Of a stretch of DNA of 64,000 bases, positions 11,677 to 25,100 are shown one piece after another. The stretch is from Anisus vortex (Eukaryota; Mollusca; Gastropoda; Planorbidae), in the NCBI GenBank assembly GCA_949126835.1, contig OX421497.1, positions 25,709,612 through 25,773,611 on the forward strand, in the 5' to 3' direction. Under the pieces are notes generated by a model. That model made no database searches. It saw nothing but the letters and a program-made list of their open reading frames with translations, and had not been told where the DNA came from. The number at the start of each line of letters is the position of its first letter. The stretch's first letter is position 1. The position numbers and the translations under genes are program-made.

Positions 11677-11982
11677 CAGGGGTCGAGAACCCATGGCTCG
11701 CGAGCCAGAGGTGGCTCTTTTGATGGCTGCATCTGGCTCGCAGATAAATGTTCGATTATTTAAAAAAATAATTTTTTTGACTTTTTGATCTAAACATTAA
11801 TTGCATATCAATATTTCATTTGACAAATGAGCTAAAGTCTATTGCAGCTCAACATCAGAAGAATTCAGAGACACATTTACTTGTTTTTTTAGTTTTAAAC
11901 ATAATGTATGGCTCTCACAGAATTACTTTTCAAAATATGTGGTATCCATGGCTCTCTAAGACATAAAGGTTCCCGACCCATG
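11677..11982. mobile_element. Non-autonomous hAT, 306 bp
   Basis: Ends CAGGGGTCGAGAACC and, inverted, CATGGGTCGGGAACC are bounded by a perfect 8-bp duplication GGTTATAG at 11669-11676 and 11983-11990. The subterminal GGCTCGCGAGCC and GGCTCTC blocks are typical of this hAT type. It has no coding content. Confidence 0.92.
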
Positions 11983-12011
11983 GGTTATAGCCTACTACTA
12001 AGGCAGTGTTT

Positions 12012-15000
12012 ACAGGGTTCCGCGGCCTCCTGAAATTTCAGGATGTCCTGAAATCCTTCTAAAATTGCACAAAAGTGTAAAAACTCCTGAAAACTTCCTG
12101 AAATTTGAAATAATCTCCTGAAATGTCCTGAAAAATTGAGCTGACCCCTATTTTTTCCTTCTCCAACACATGTCCCTAGTTCAACAGGCCCACCTCCCGC
12201 GTGTTCCTTACGCTTGCTATGCAAGTCTCTCCCTTATCGCTTTGTGACGGTAAAGATGGTAGCCTATAAATACAGCTCTTCCTCCTCTTTCGCTCCCTCT
12301 CCCACAGTTTGGTGTTTGCTAGATTAGATAATGATAAGGACTAAGGGGCTTATCTTCGCGATGAATGTTGAGAATGCCTGATTACGCTACGCGCAGCACC
12401 TACTAGTCTACTTGGGGTCAGCAAACTGACATATTTCGCTGAATTTATTTATTTTGAAATATATTTATATCAAAATACACAGAAAAAGGTCTTTTTATTA
12501 GTTAAAAAGAAAACGATGACGTATAATACGCTATCTTATATCATATGGTAAAAATTCCAGTAGGCCTATTCAGCTAGCCATTCGAGAGGAGTTATTTGCA
12601 ATGTAGGCCTACGCCGATTGGCACCGATATCATTATCAACTTTTTAAAGATATAGGCCCTACATGAACTACATGGTTTTACTAATTATTATATTGTATGC
12701 GTAGGCCTACAATGTGTTTTTGCTATCAATGTGGGAAATGTAGGCAGACGTCTAGGCATAGGCCTAGCCTGTGTGGCCCTAGGTCTATCAGTTTATCAGT
12801 CTAATGACTTATGACTGGGCCTAATCTAGAAGTCTAAGTCATTTTATTCACCAATACATTGATGAAATGCACTCAAAATGCTTAATATATCTGACTAGAA
12901 ATCATTACAAACTAGGTTAATGGTAATTAGGTTAGGGCACTTGTACAGCGTCATCAAAACCCGCGTCTTCAAAACCCGCGTCTTCAAAACCGGCGCCGTT
13001 CTGTCTAGAACAAAATACTTTTTTTTGTGTCGACCCACTCTAGTGTTACTATGGGGATGGGAACTTGAGTATGGACAGGGACTTAGATGAAGAAACAGAT
13101 ACCTTACTTTCCCTTATGACTAATGGCTGTATTGATCGTTATCTGAAGAAATATTTGTAACCCTGTTTGATTAGCAAAAAAAAAAATCCTTAACATTATA
13201 TCCCTTGCATACACTCGTTTGTTAGAGGAGAATTATATATATTTTTTTCAAATTCCGAATATTGATTGTGAATTTGCGATACAAGTACATACAACAGCAA
13301 ATGCAGATGTTAACGCTAGTCGTCGGCACAGCCATATGATCTACGTATTCGAAAGAAAAATACTGGAATTTTTAACAGACAAACGACAGATAGACGTAAG
13401 GTTGCGAGATACTTGTACTTCAAAAGGAGGACATAGAAAGACAGAAAGAATGACATATTTAGTGTTTCACAATCCACAATCAGTTCAGTTTTATTAAATT
13501 AGCCGCCAATAATTGTATATTAGTAAAACTGACCCAACATTTTATTTAATGTAGACTGAAAAGCAACTTGGGCAATTAAAAAGCAACTTTGCAGCGCATG
13601 TAGGCCCTAATGTTCTTTTCAAAAACTGTTAATTTTCTTGCCGGATATCTGTCAACCCTAGATAGATGTGTCTGGTATTTTATTCATACTCTACAAATAT
13701 TCTTTTAATGAGTGTAACATATAGATCTAACATCCACTGATTTATATTATAATTATAAAGGTCTAAATTGATGACACTACAGCTTTTGACTTCTGCTAAT
13801 CAGAAATCAACTTTTTTTTTAAAGATTTCATCACGTTTTATGGATCAATGGTCCTTTGTATTATTTTTTTAGTGTAATCAATGCATATTTGTCTTTTCCA
13901 AACTATAACTTACTTTGCCTGGGGACGGAGAGGGGGAACAGAAAATGGGTAAAAAAAAAATTATATTTAGAACCGACAATAGGGTTTGAGAAAAAAAGGA
14001 TATTAACATCCCTAATGTGAAGTCAAAGACTGAAATTAATGATAACGGATTATTTAATCACTCCAAATAAGGGTTTACTCAAATAGAGTGACCATAAACT
14101 AGTTAATATAACACATAAATGTGCAGTCTTTTGAAATCATTTGTTTTGCATTTTCAGTTTATTTTCGGTTTCGGCCAAAGTTGTAGTTAAACTTTCGGTT
14201 TCGGAGAAAAGTCAATGTATAAAGTCAATGTATAATATTCGGTATGGTTTCGTTTTCGGCCAAAACTAAAAAATTTGTTTCGGGCGGTCTCTAGTCAGGA
14301 TGCAACTTATCCACAGGTGTTGTGTTTTTTTTTTAATACGGTAGTTTAGGGAGATATTTATATGCACCAGTTCAGAATCAGCTACTCCCTCCCCTCATCC
14401 CCGAAAAAAAATAACTGTGGACTATTTCCCCTTTGCACTATTTGCCCCTCCTTACCTAACTACACCTAGCTGCTGTAAGGTTTTATTTTTGTAGCATGAT
14501 TTTAATAGGCTTTATGATCCTAATGATTGGAAAGAAATCAAATTGGATTATCTACATGTCCTTTAATATAGCAGTTTTTTTTTTCTTGTCATAGTGATAG
14601 TTTCTTTAAACTTGTAAATCTGTAAGCTTTCTATATACTTTTCAATGTAGGCCCATGTAAGCATTTTCTCTATACCTGTTAATGTAACACTCTATATGTT
14701 ACAGATGCCCCTATACAGCAAACTATATTTCCATTCTCTACCTCCCCACCTCCTTTTATTTTTATAAACGAAAATTCTTTTATTTGTACTTTTTTTTTAA
14801 ATTATAAGATTTCTAAAGACAGTTAAAGGACTTTATATAATGAACATAGCTTAATGGTACATATTTAGCGTTCACATTATAATGCCCTTAAAAATCTTTT
14901 TTTAAATTTTATATGTATCTGAGTCATTGTTTAGTGATGTAGTGAATTCGGTTTTGCCGCATCCTCCTGAAATTATAGCTTTTCTCCTAAAAAATTCCTG

Positions 15001-15045
15001 AAAACCTCCTGAAATTTTGATTTGAGTTTGGTGCAGGAACCCTGT
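12012..15045. mobile_element. Probable hAT-like composite, about 3 kb
   Basis: CAGGGTTCC at the left faces GGAACCCTG at the right, and both ends are followed inward by repeats of CTCCTGAAATTT. The flanks AGTGTTTA and TGTGTTTA suggest an imperfect target duplication, probably with a small deletion at the right end. The surrounding sequence (AGTGTTTAGCA) belongs to another repeat, into which this element would have inserted. The interior includes a 92-codon frame at 13219-13497 of unknown nature and one copy of a dispersed repeat at 12897-13160. Element limits are uncertain. Confidence 0.5.
12897..13160 (+). repeat. Dispersed repeat copy a, with exon-like block
   Basis: It aligns with 15277-15560. 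After a shared AT-rich part there is an AG followed by an open block that in both copies encodes DRDLD[E/K]ETD and, further on, a CIDR motif before a stop. A related downstream motif (GCAACTTATCCACAGGTG and TACGGTA) is at 14293-14343. The family is not recognised; it could be a transposon-borne fragment. Confidence 0.5.
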
Positions 15046-15049
15046 GTTT

Positions 15050-15800
15050 AGCAGTTTAGCATTCCAAGAAAACTGTGTCATGTCTAAGCAATGTTTCCAA
15101 AACTACATTCAGCCAATCAACACATTTCAGGACATTTGGGAAAAATTCTGCACTCAAGCTTTTTTTTCCAAACCTATATAGAAATAATGAGTTAAATGTC
15201 AATAGTGTGTTTCATTAGTTGCTTGTAAGAGTTGAAAAAAACAACAACAGCTTTTTGTCGGTCGCGCAGTGGCATTTGAAATCATTACAAACATTGTTAA
15301 TGATAATTAGGGCACTTGTTTAGCATATGTATACATGTCGGCGATGCTAGACATGCCGGCGGTGCCTCCCAGTATAGAAAGCACACTTCAAAAGCTTTTT
15401 GTTTTGACTCACTATAGTGTGACTATTGGGAGAGGAACTTGATTAGGGACAGGGACTTAGATAAAGAAACAGATGCCTTACAAAAACTTTTTCATGTGAC
15501 TAATGACTGCATTGATCGGTTGTTAAAAATAAATGAAGCGCTGCCTTTATTTGATAATGGTTGCTGTAAGCACAATTGAAAGCATTTTTTTAGGAAGGTT
15601 TCCAAATTAGGGTGAATATTTAGTAACTTTTATATTTAAAAAGGTATGAATTTTTGAGACGTTAAAAGGCAGTGAAACCCTTAAAAAATCAGGGTGCGAC
15701 TTATACGAGGGTCAATGACAACATATAAAAAAATAATCTTAAACAAGGGGTGCGACTTATCCACCGGTGTGACTTGTACGCGAGTATTATATACGGTATG
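15050..15800 (+). repeat. Dispersed repeat copy b
   Basis: Contains the second copy of the block at 12897-13160. Its part from 15070 to 15670 reappears inverted at 17560-18060. The right end has GGGTGCGACTTATACGAGGG and GGTGCGACTTATCCACCGG followed by TATACGGTATG, a style of sequence common at DNA-transposon ends. The encoded motif around 15420-15580 is open for about 53 codons before a stop. Confidence 0.5.
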
Positions 15801-16197
15801 TAAAATGTTTATTGGCATTTTTGGTAGTAGTAAGTATTAGTAGTAGGCATATTACTAATATTAAGAACCATTGCAAACTAGGACAAAAATTAAAACATGA
15901 CTAGTGACAATTAGATAAGCCCTATTATTAGTGTATAGATGTTAGGCCTATGTTTATGTTAGGCAAGGCATAATTATGCCTAATACAAGCCTAACAAAAT
16001 TATAGTGTAGGTTTAATCAAAGTTTAATTTAATGAAAAATGAAATGAAATATTTAGTCATACAGTCTACAATTTTCTTACCTTAACTGCCTTAACTTCTA
16101 AAATGTAAAACATAAATGCAAATGGTAACTCTGATATGAGAATAAAAACTGGATTGCTTTTTTTTTAAATATTAAAAACATATGAAAGACCCCACTC
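15801..16197. other. Upstream region of the RING gene
   Basis: AT-rich sequence with no clear promoter. There is an in-frame stop at 16183-16185, 15 bases before the first ATG used in the gene model, so the first visible coding exon either starts at 16198 or is entered by splicing at the AG at 16187-16188. Confidence 0.4.
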
Positions 16198-19100
16198 ATG
16201 AACTTAGGAGACGCTAATGAGCTACAGACTACAGCAATGACCATGCTGCCATGGTCATCTGCAGTACTCAGTCATAATATGACAGGACCGGACTCTCAAG
16301 ACTCACAAATTGTCCAGTCTGATGCTGCGTTTCAACAGTGGAACTTAACTGAAAATGAACCGGTAAGCTTTGTCAGCATATATTTCTGACCTGATATTTA
16401 ATCCTTTTCCCTGTCAGTGTTAAGTAAATAACTACAAATGGTATTTAAACAAACCTTTGTTAATAGCCTAGCAAATTGGAGAGGGAAATGCAAAGGGTAA
16501 TTGGCTAAATTTACAGTGACGTCCGATTTTTCCAATACAATTATCATTGATCTGATGATTGCATGTTGACATATATGCTGTTTATCATTTGAATCTAGAA
16601 ATAGAAGTAAATTTAGCATTTAAAAAATACTTCTTTCTTTATAAAAACACCCTACACTTACTAAGCACTATAAAGTCACAGAGTATGCGGCTTTAAAAGC
16701 CCTTGTTAGTTTCTATTCATTCTAACAACTCTTTTCTATTGGTCATTGTCAATCATTAATTATTTTTTAAAAATCTGAAGTCCCAACTATTCCATTGGTA
16801 AAAAAATATTCTATTATTTGAATTTATTTTATATTGTTTAGTCTGTTACAAAAATATTCTATTATTTGAATATTTTTGTATTGTTTAGTCTGTTACAAAA
16901 ATTTTGAGTAAATTTGATTGTAAAATCAATTATTAAAATATTTTACATTAAAAAAAATATTTCATCTACAGCTTCTGCAACATACATCAAACACAGAATC
17001 TGGCTATACCACTTTGCAGTCTGCTAACTCTGAATCATTCAATTTATATGGCCCTACTGGTAACACTGTCTTGCAGCATCCACCAACACATTCAAATTCT
17101 TTTGAAAACCTGCTTCAAAATGAAAGTGAAAGGGTAAATACTGCTACCTGTTTAATTATTACAAAAACTAATTATTCTATTATCTCCATCTCTTACAGGC
17201 TTTCTATTATAAAGGGGTGGAAAAGGACTGCACTTAATAAATAAACAACATAATGTTGACAAACAAACAACAAAATGTTGAGCATGTCTTTACAAATAAA
17301 GTTTTAAGATCCCATAATAAGCCAATTAATAGTATCATATTGATTCAATGTCAACTTTGAAATGTTTAAAATTCAATGGTAATAAAACCTTGAAATTAAC
17401 AAAAATTGAGGTTATATAGTTAACTTACAGTGTATACTTGTGTATAGGTTGCAACGGTGGATATGTGGCACACTTAGTTTGGGATTATTCAAGTTATATT
17501 TTGTAGTTGACTTGCAGGTTGAACCTGTAATTTTGGGAGTTGTACTGCCTTTTAATATCAAAACATTAAAAAATTTAATGTTTTAAGACTTAAAACTACG
17601 TCTCTAAATATTCACCTTAATTTGAAAACTTTCCTTAAAAATAGTTTGCTATTGTAGATATTGACTCTTATTTTCTACTAGACTACTAGGCACTAGGTTC
17701 TTTTGCACTATCCAAGCCCAGAATTCCACGACTGAAACATGGAACTAGAGTGCAATGCTAAAATGTTAGCCTCAATAGCATGGATAGCAAGTAACCAGTG
17801 CCCTAAGTACTATTACCTTTGTTAGTAATGATTTCAAAGGTGACTGCATGCAAATAAGCAGAGAGTGCTAGCTTTTTCTCTAATTAGAATTCTTTTCACG
17901 ACCGTCAAAAAGTTGTGATTTTTTTCAACTTCTATGAAAAATGAAACTAACACACTAAAGACATTTCAAGCATTACGTCTATCAACATTTTTAAAAATTA
18001 AGTTTGAGAACATGCTTCTCCCAAAATATCCCATAATGCTAAACACTGCATTAGTATAAGGCTATAGGCCTATAGCCTATAAAGCACATTTTATGCTACT
18101 ACAAGCTTAGGCCTATTTTAAGGCCTAGATAAATTGCAATGAATACAACAAATGCTGCCCTAAGTTTATGATACTCTCCGACAATAGAAAATTGTCTCAA
18201 AAGAAAAGCTACAATTTTTGTCCATTTGATTTATATATTGTTTATGTGTCTAAATTCTATTGTATTAGAAAGTGACCAACGTGTCAATCTTTCGCTCTGT
18301 AAGCAGATAAAAAAATCGATAGACCTACAAAAGATTTAAAAAAAAAATGTATACCTTTAAATTTCCTAGAAATTCTAAATCATTACAACCACCCATACGG
18401 GTCATAGTTACAACTTAAATTTAGATTAAAGCTGTTTTTCTTTAACTTTAGAAAAAATGTGTCTAATGTTGCAACCCTAATTTAAAAAATTTAAAAAAAA
18501 AAACAACAAAAAGTGTGACCTTGACATGAGCATAGTTAGTAGTATTCAAAGTATTTAAAATTTAACCTTTTCGAATGCGATGGTAGTGAGACACCCGGAG
18601 TCACAGCAGGGGCTGTCCCCCATTTGTTAGCCGACTGGTGAGCATTTGATACAGCGTACTGGTGGTTTTGCCGCTTTGAGGCCCATGGTTACAGCTGTGT
18701 CTTTTGCAATCAGTCTCTTTCATTATAAACATTCTACAACCATGCAGTAGTTGTCTGTTGAGTGTTAGCTTTGTACACGCTTGGGACACATGACACCCTC
18801 CCCAACATTTTACTACACATGAACCCTTCTTTACATGTTAATACACATGGGACCCTTCTTTACATGTTACTACACTCAAAAAAGTCAAATTGGTCAAAAC
18901 TAGTCTAGAAAAAAAAGATAAGGAAATTTCTGAAAAGGTTTCTAAAAACAAAAAAACATGTTTCAAAACTCTTCTTGGCATTTCTAAAAAATATATTAAG
19001 ATTAATTAATACAGACAGATAACTAAAGGAAATCTTTAGGTAATATACAAAATTATTTTTTATTTAGATTGATCAAAACAGAATTCCAACTACTTGTCTT

Positions 19101-22100
19101 GATTCACTGGAAGGACAGTCATTGGCCAACAGTTCTGTCGTTGAAGATTTTTCTGGTGAAGATTGGCAAGGAGCAAGCCTGACGGCAAGCTCTGAATCAT
19201 TCGATAATGAAAACCAAGCCTCTCAAGCGCTGAATCAGTCAATGTCTGAACCTCCCATAGACCATGAAGATGATGATTTCAGGAAGTGCAGTCGACATTT
19301 AAGCGTCACACCAATGTTATCATCTGACAACTCCACTTTTGAATTACGGGTATTAGAGCCAGTGCAATAAATTGACATTATAATTTTTTATTGTCATATT
19401 GATTACCGTTAATTAAGGTAGTAATCTTTTTTTAAAGTACTATGACATAATGATATAATTTTAGTTGAAATTAATTTTCTTTAAAGTCAGGAAATATCAA
19501 GAAAAGCTTTGGGGGCAATGAAGATGGAGTTGGAGCAGATGAACATTGGAAAACAGAGAGCTCCTTACCCTCATTGTCTACTTCAGAGAGGGTAGGAACA
19601 AACAATAATTTCCAGCTTTGCAACTACACAAGTTGTATGTATTAAAGTAGACCTGGTGCAATTAGAATTTATATAGTTCCCAAAAAAAAAATGGTTCTTT
19701 CTCTAACCTTGAAACATTTGTTTACATTTTGCATTTTTAAAGGATAAACACATTTTTTTATTCAAGCTTAAAATGTGACATCCGATAGGTCTGAAGTTAA
19801 TTTCTTTGTAAGTTTTCATTGATTGTGGTTTTCTGGAAAGCACAAAGTTTTTTTTTTCTCACTTAGATTGATTGTAATAGGAAGAAAGAGCAAAGCTAGA
19901 ACCTAATGTCTAATTGTTTGAAATTTTTTTTTTTTAATAAAGAGAGACAACCAATTTTTGTCACACTGTAATAAAATATTTATGATGAATGGAAATATTT
20001 TTCCTCTTTACTTTTTCAAAGTAGAGCAATAAAAAAACACAATTTAATTTTGAAATTTTACAGTTTTCTTTTTTAAATTTGCATTTACATTTATGTATAT
20101 AATCAATGGAGTTGATAATTTTATGTATCAGTTATTGTGTGGACTAATTGAAAAGACTGCAGTAATTAAAAAAAACAACCACAAAATACACTTTATTTAT
20201 TTGTATGTATGCTATACAGTATACCCCCTCTATTTACGGGGGTTACGTTCTTTGCCTCCCCGCGAATGGCAAAAAAACTCAAATATTAGATGCAGTTTTA
20301 AAATGCTATGTGTGAGATTATATATGGTACTAAATGCTTCCCAAACACTTTCTGAACACACTCTTACTCATTAATACAGTAATCGAAAATTGCTTTTAGT
20401 CTCTATGACCTAGAAAAACCAAGTTTACCTGGGATTCGATTTATGACGCTAGCCCGGTATAACAGGCATGCGATGCAATAGGGTTAATAGCCAAACCCGC
20501 GAATATGCGGGGCCGCGAATGGGGAATGGGAATAGGTAAGGGTATACTGTATACACTAAACGGACATTTCTACTAGTGTTTCCCTTTTAATGATCCCATT
20601 TTCATTTATAACTTAAAAAGAAAATCAGCACACCAACAGTTCCAAAGGTTAATAAATATTGCAATAATTAATGAAAGGTCATTTTTTTGTAATGAAAAAG
20701 TTCCTTGGTGTATTTCAGCTTTAGAATAAGTCCAACTCAGTACACCTCTTATTTTGATGTAAAAAATTATTATTTGGTATATAGGACCTTTGTTTGGTAT
20801 TAGACTCTTGTGTTTGTATCGGTCAACATAAGGCTTAAGACTACATTCTATTATGTCTTTCCCAGCAAAGCCACACACTGTCTGCAAGCGCCATTGAACA
20901 GCCCACTCTTTACAACCCTGTGAATTTTTTATTTTTATGGGATTTTTTAGCTCAACAACAAGTGGACTCTTGACTTTTCCTATCAACATAAATTGGGATT
21001 CAGTTTACATGAACTTCTTCTTATTAATTTCTTTTGTTGAAATATTACAGGCCTCGTATGAAACAGTGTTTACTTTATTCAGTCTATCCCATTAATAATG
21101 ATAGGATTATTTTTTTTACCAGGAAATTTTATTTGGTAAAAGCTCAGCTTGGTATAAAGTTCAAAGTTCAATGGTCTGGAACAAATGAAGAAAATATGTC
21201 AATGTTCCATTGTCTTTTTGTACTGAAAGCTTTGATTACATTTGTTCTGATAAGCAATTTATAATAGATTACATTTTGTAAGCATATCCTTTTTATTAAA
21301 ACCACATTCAGCAACATGAAGGTGGATCAAACAGGGAATCTGGCTATTCCACTTTGCAAGCAGAGGATGCCTTTACATTTCCTTCATCTGAACCAATTGG
21401 CTTCACTGCCCTGGAATGTCTACCAAAAGATTTTAATTCTGTTGAAACCCTGCAGCAAACTGAAAGGGTAAATACTGCAATAGTTTAAAGTTATATTTTT
21501 AAAAGTTTACCTTTCTCTGCTGTTTTTACAACTTTTGTATCCTGGGATAGGTAAACATATTAGAATAGCCATTTTAATTCATTTTGGTCCATGTATGGTA
21601 AAATGATTAACGGGTTTCTGATGGAGAAATAGGCCCATCCCCTACCATAGATGATCCTGATTAGCACCAAGATGTAGCCATGCGTGTATATAGCCCCAAC
21701 ATGTAGCCATGCGTGTATATAGCACCAACATGTAGCCATGCGTGTATATAGCACCAACATGTAGCCATGCGTGTATATAGCACCAACATGTAGCCATGCG
21801 TGTATATAGCACCAACATGTAGCCATGCGTGCATATGGCACCAACATGTAGCCATGTGTGTATATGGCACCAACCAGTAGCCATGTGTGTATATGGCACC
21901 AACGAGTAGCCATGTGTGTGTATATATATATATATATAGAAGGAGCGTCTGTAATGTATAAGATAAGATAAGATATATCCGTACAAAATTTAGTATTCTT
22001 ACTTATGCTAATTCTGATACTTCTACACTTTGGATTCAACTGCTACGCTTCTGATGCTTCTACGCTTCTACTAGGGAATACAACTTCGAGTATGCTTCAC

Positions 22101-25100
22101 CTATTATGCACTAGATCCTTCCGACTTAAGACGTTGGGCATACACCATTTTTGTTTCGGGATTAAGTGACTGTACTGTTCTAAATATTAAAATGCCTTTT
22201 GAAAATACTCTGTATCAAGTGGTGGAGGTTTGTTGAGTTTTGAAAAGACAATCATGGTGAGATCTTATGCATGCCCCCTGCATCTGAGTGACTGTGGTGA
22301 ATTAAATACTAATAACCTGGAGTGATACAGTGTTCCATCGTGTCACCAATAGGAGACTGTTTTGTTTCTAATAAACTGATTCATCCATTACACTAAAGCG
22401 GAATAGTTGTGCAGTTATTATTAAGTGTGGATAAAGAAAGAAAGCTATCTGCATCCATTAAATATAAATATCGTACCGTAACTCTGACAAATAGCAAGGT
22501 AAAATTTCTGCCATCATATCCACTAGCTAGATAAGCCAGTGATGGGTCGACATAGAGTGTCTGGAGGGAGAGTTAAAATGTTTTGACAAAAGACTTATGT
22601 ATCCTACTAGCCACACTATCACCTCGTCGCACCATGGAATCTAATGAAGTAGAATTTACCAGTTATTTTACCACAGCAGACAATAAGAATGTATAGCTAG
22701 TGCAATGCTCAGGTGGACTTTTTTTCCTTAACTAATTTGATATAACAAATAGAGCTGAAATTGTTTCAGAGTTACCCTCCAGACCCAAGAGAAAAATCCT
22801 GGCATAGATAATGTAACTTTCTAAGTGAGACATCATTCTGAGGGATAAAGGAACTTTTTTGTTTTGCTACATGATAGGTGTAATGAAGGCTTGTGTTAAA
22901 GTAAAAAAGTGTGCTCTTTACTCTGTCAAAACTTTCTTGTCATTATCTGAACTTTGCTTTTCTGCTGGATAAGAAGTCTAATAGGAAATCTTAATCAAAC
23001 TAGTCACATTGGTAAAAGACTGGTCTATTGAACAAAAAGCAGTTAGTTCTGAAAAGACTTCTAATAAGACTAATTTTTTTTTTAAAATATCTTTAACATT
23101 AGTTGATTTTCCAGTTGACATTAAACAAAAAATATCAAGATCAAGTTGATCAACAATACAAATAAAACCTTAAAATATTATAAAATATTCACCTCCTCAA
23201 AGAAAGACTTTATAAAGATAAATAAAGTGAAGGAGAAAAGAATGATATATTGTTTTCATTATACAAAAAGAGCTTTAATTAATGAATACCTCAACCTTTT
23301 AGTTTTAATTCCAAATGAAATGAATCTCTAGTTGTAAATTATAGTAGTAATCTATTAGTTTGTAACCAAAAAAGAAAAACTTTCTGATTTGGAAAATGTA
23401 ATGCTAAAGGCTAGCATTGAAGAAAAAAGTAGGATTTACATAGCCTACTCTTTGAACCTAAGCTCAGTGAGATTTTGCAATGCTCTTCTGTAGTTACAAA
23501 ACAACAGACAGCAAAACTCTTGAAAGGTCTGTTCAATACAATCTCAAATTTATTGTTTGTATTTTAATTATATTTTTTATATTTTTTAAGTTTGTGCAGC
23601 AGCATGCATGTTATAATATAAATATCTTTTTGCTGGAAGATTAAAGCAACTTATACTTTAACTGTTGTCCCATTCGGTCCATAGCCTAGGAGACTATTGA
23701 GTACAAACCGACATATATTAACAAAGTAAAAGAAATTCTATAAGTTGAGGGTAAGATAAAACATTTTTTAAAGTAATATACACTTATTTTGTTTAGATTG
23801 AGCCATGTATAATTCCAACAACTGTGCTGGAATTACTGGAAGGACAGTCTAGGGCCAGTGATTCTTTATCGGAAGATAACTCTGCTGAAAGCTGCCAAGG
23901 AACAAGCTTGACACCTGGGTTGGAAAATTTTGACAATGAAAACCAAGGTGCTGCTGCATTGGATAGGTCACAGTTTGCAACTCCCACAGACATTTGGCAT
24001 GACCTCTTGGAAACGAGCACAAATATGAGTGCTTCATCAATGATATCATGTGACAGCTTTTTGTTTGAGTTCAACTATTTTTTTAAATTGAAGGTATTTA
24101 AAGCCAAAGAAGCATTAACATTTAAATTTGAATTGGTTGTTTTAATTAGTTAACCCTTAAAGCGCGTAGGGCCACGATCGTGGCTCAGCGTTAACAATAC
24201 GTTAAGTGCGTGAAGCCACGATTGTGGCTTAGCTTTTTTTCGGCTATATTGTGTCGTTTTCATTCGTTTTTTTCCGTAAAAACGTACACATTCGTAAGGC
24301 ATAACAACTTCCGTCTCTTCTGGTAGTGAAAGGCAGCCATTTTGTTACTTTAAATTTTCCTCGATTCGCAAAATGAACGAAGGTGTTAGTGACTATTTGA
24401 AAAGCTACGATGGAATTGATGCATAATTTCAATTATATTTTATTGATTTTGATGAAATTCTAAACAGTAAGAAGTGTATTGAATTCATATTTGTTTTTTT
24501 TTAATGATTTAGTTTTCAAAATACTGAAATAGGTCAAATAGCCGGCAAATAGTTCAATAAATTAGCCTCGTGTTTGTTGTTAGCAAAAACATCGTTTTCG
24601 AAAGATGGGCGTGGCTAATGATCGTTTTTATTTTAGTTATTATTGAAATAAATTTGTATTTAAATCTGTTTATATTGCCGGCCTAGGTTAAAACTACTAT
24701 ATTCTCATCATAATTTTAAAAAATGTGATAGTTAAACAACATGTACTATTTATGATATTTTTTTTTCGAACTGGGTGGGTGCGCTCTAGGTTTACTGAGT
24801 GCAATGTCGGACTGTACCCTGACTAACTTGTAAATATTACAAGAGACTCTAATACTTACTAATATACCTTCTTTAAATACATTTCTTTAATTTAATACAT
24901 TTATTTCTAAAATTTAAGTGTTTTTTTATTATTTTTATTCGATTTTTACTACTTAGTTGTGTGTTAAATTAATAAAAATATTTTTTCGAAGTTTTTATTT
25001 TAAAAAATTGTCGTGTATTTATTACATTTTTACATTTTAGATGCTAGATATTAAACAATTAATATGTTTTTCCAATTCCCCAAACTATAAGCTTTAATAA

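Noticed and set aside
13219..13497. 92-codon frame as a gene
   Set aside because: No motif recognised and it lies inside a probable transposon. Left unannotated as a gene.
20606..20989. 127-codon minus-strand frame
   Set aside because: It lies in an intron of the RING gene, has AT-driven composition and no recognisable motif or splice context. Not excluded, but unsupported.
21560..22039. 159-codon minus-strand frame rich in HAWLHVGAIYT
   Set aside because: Translation of a 29-bp minisatellite.
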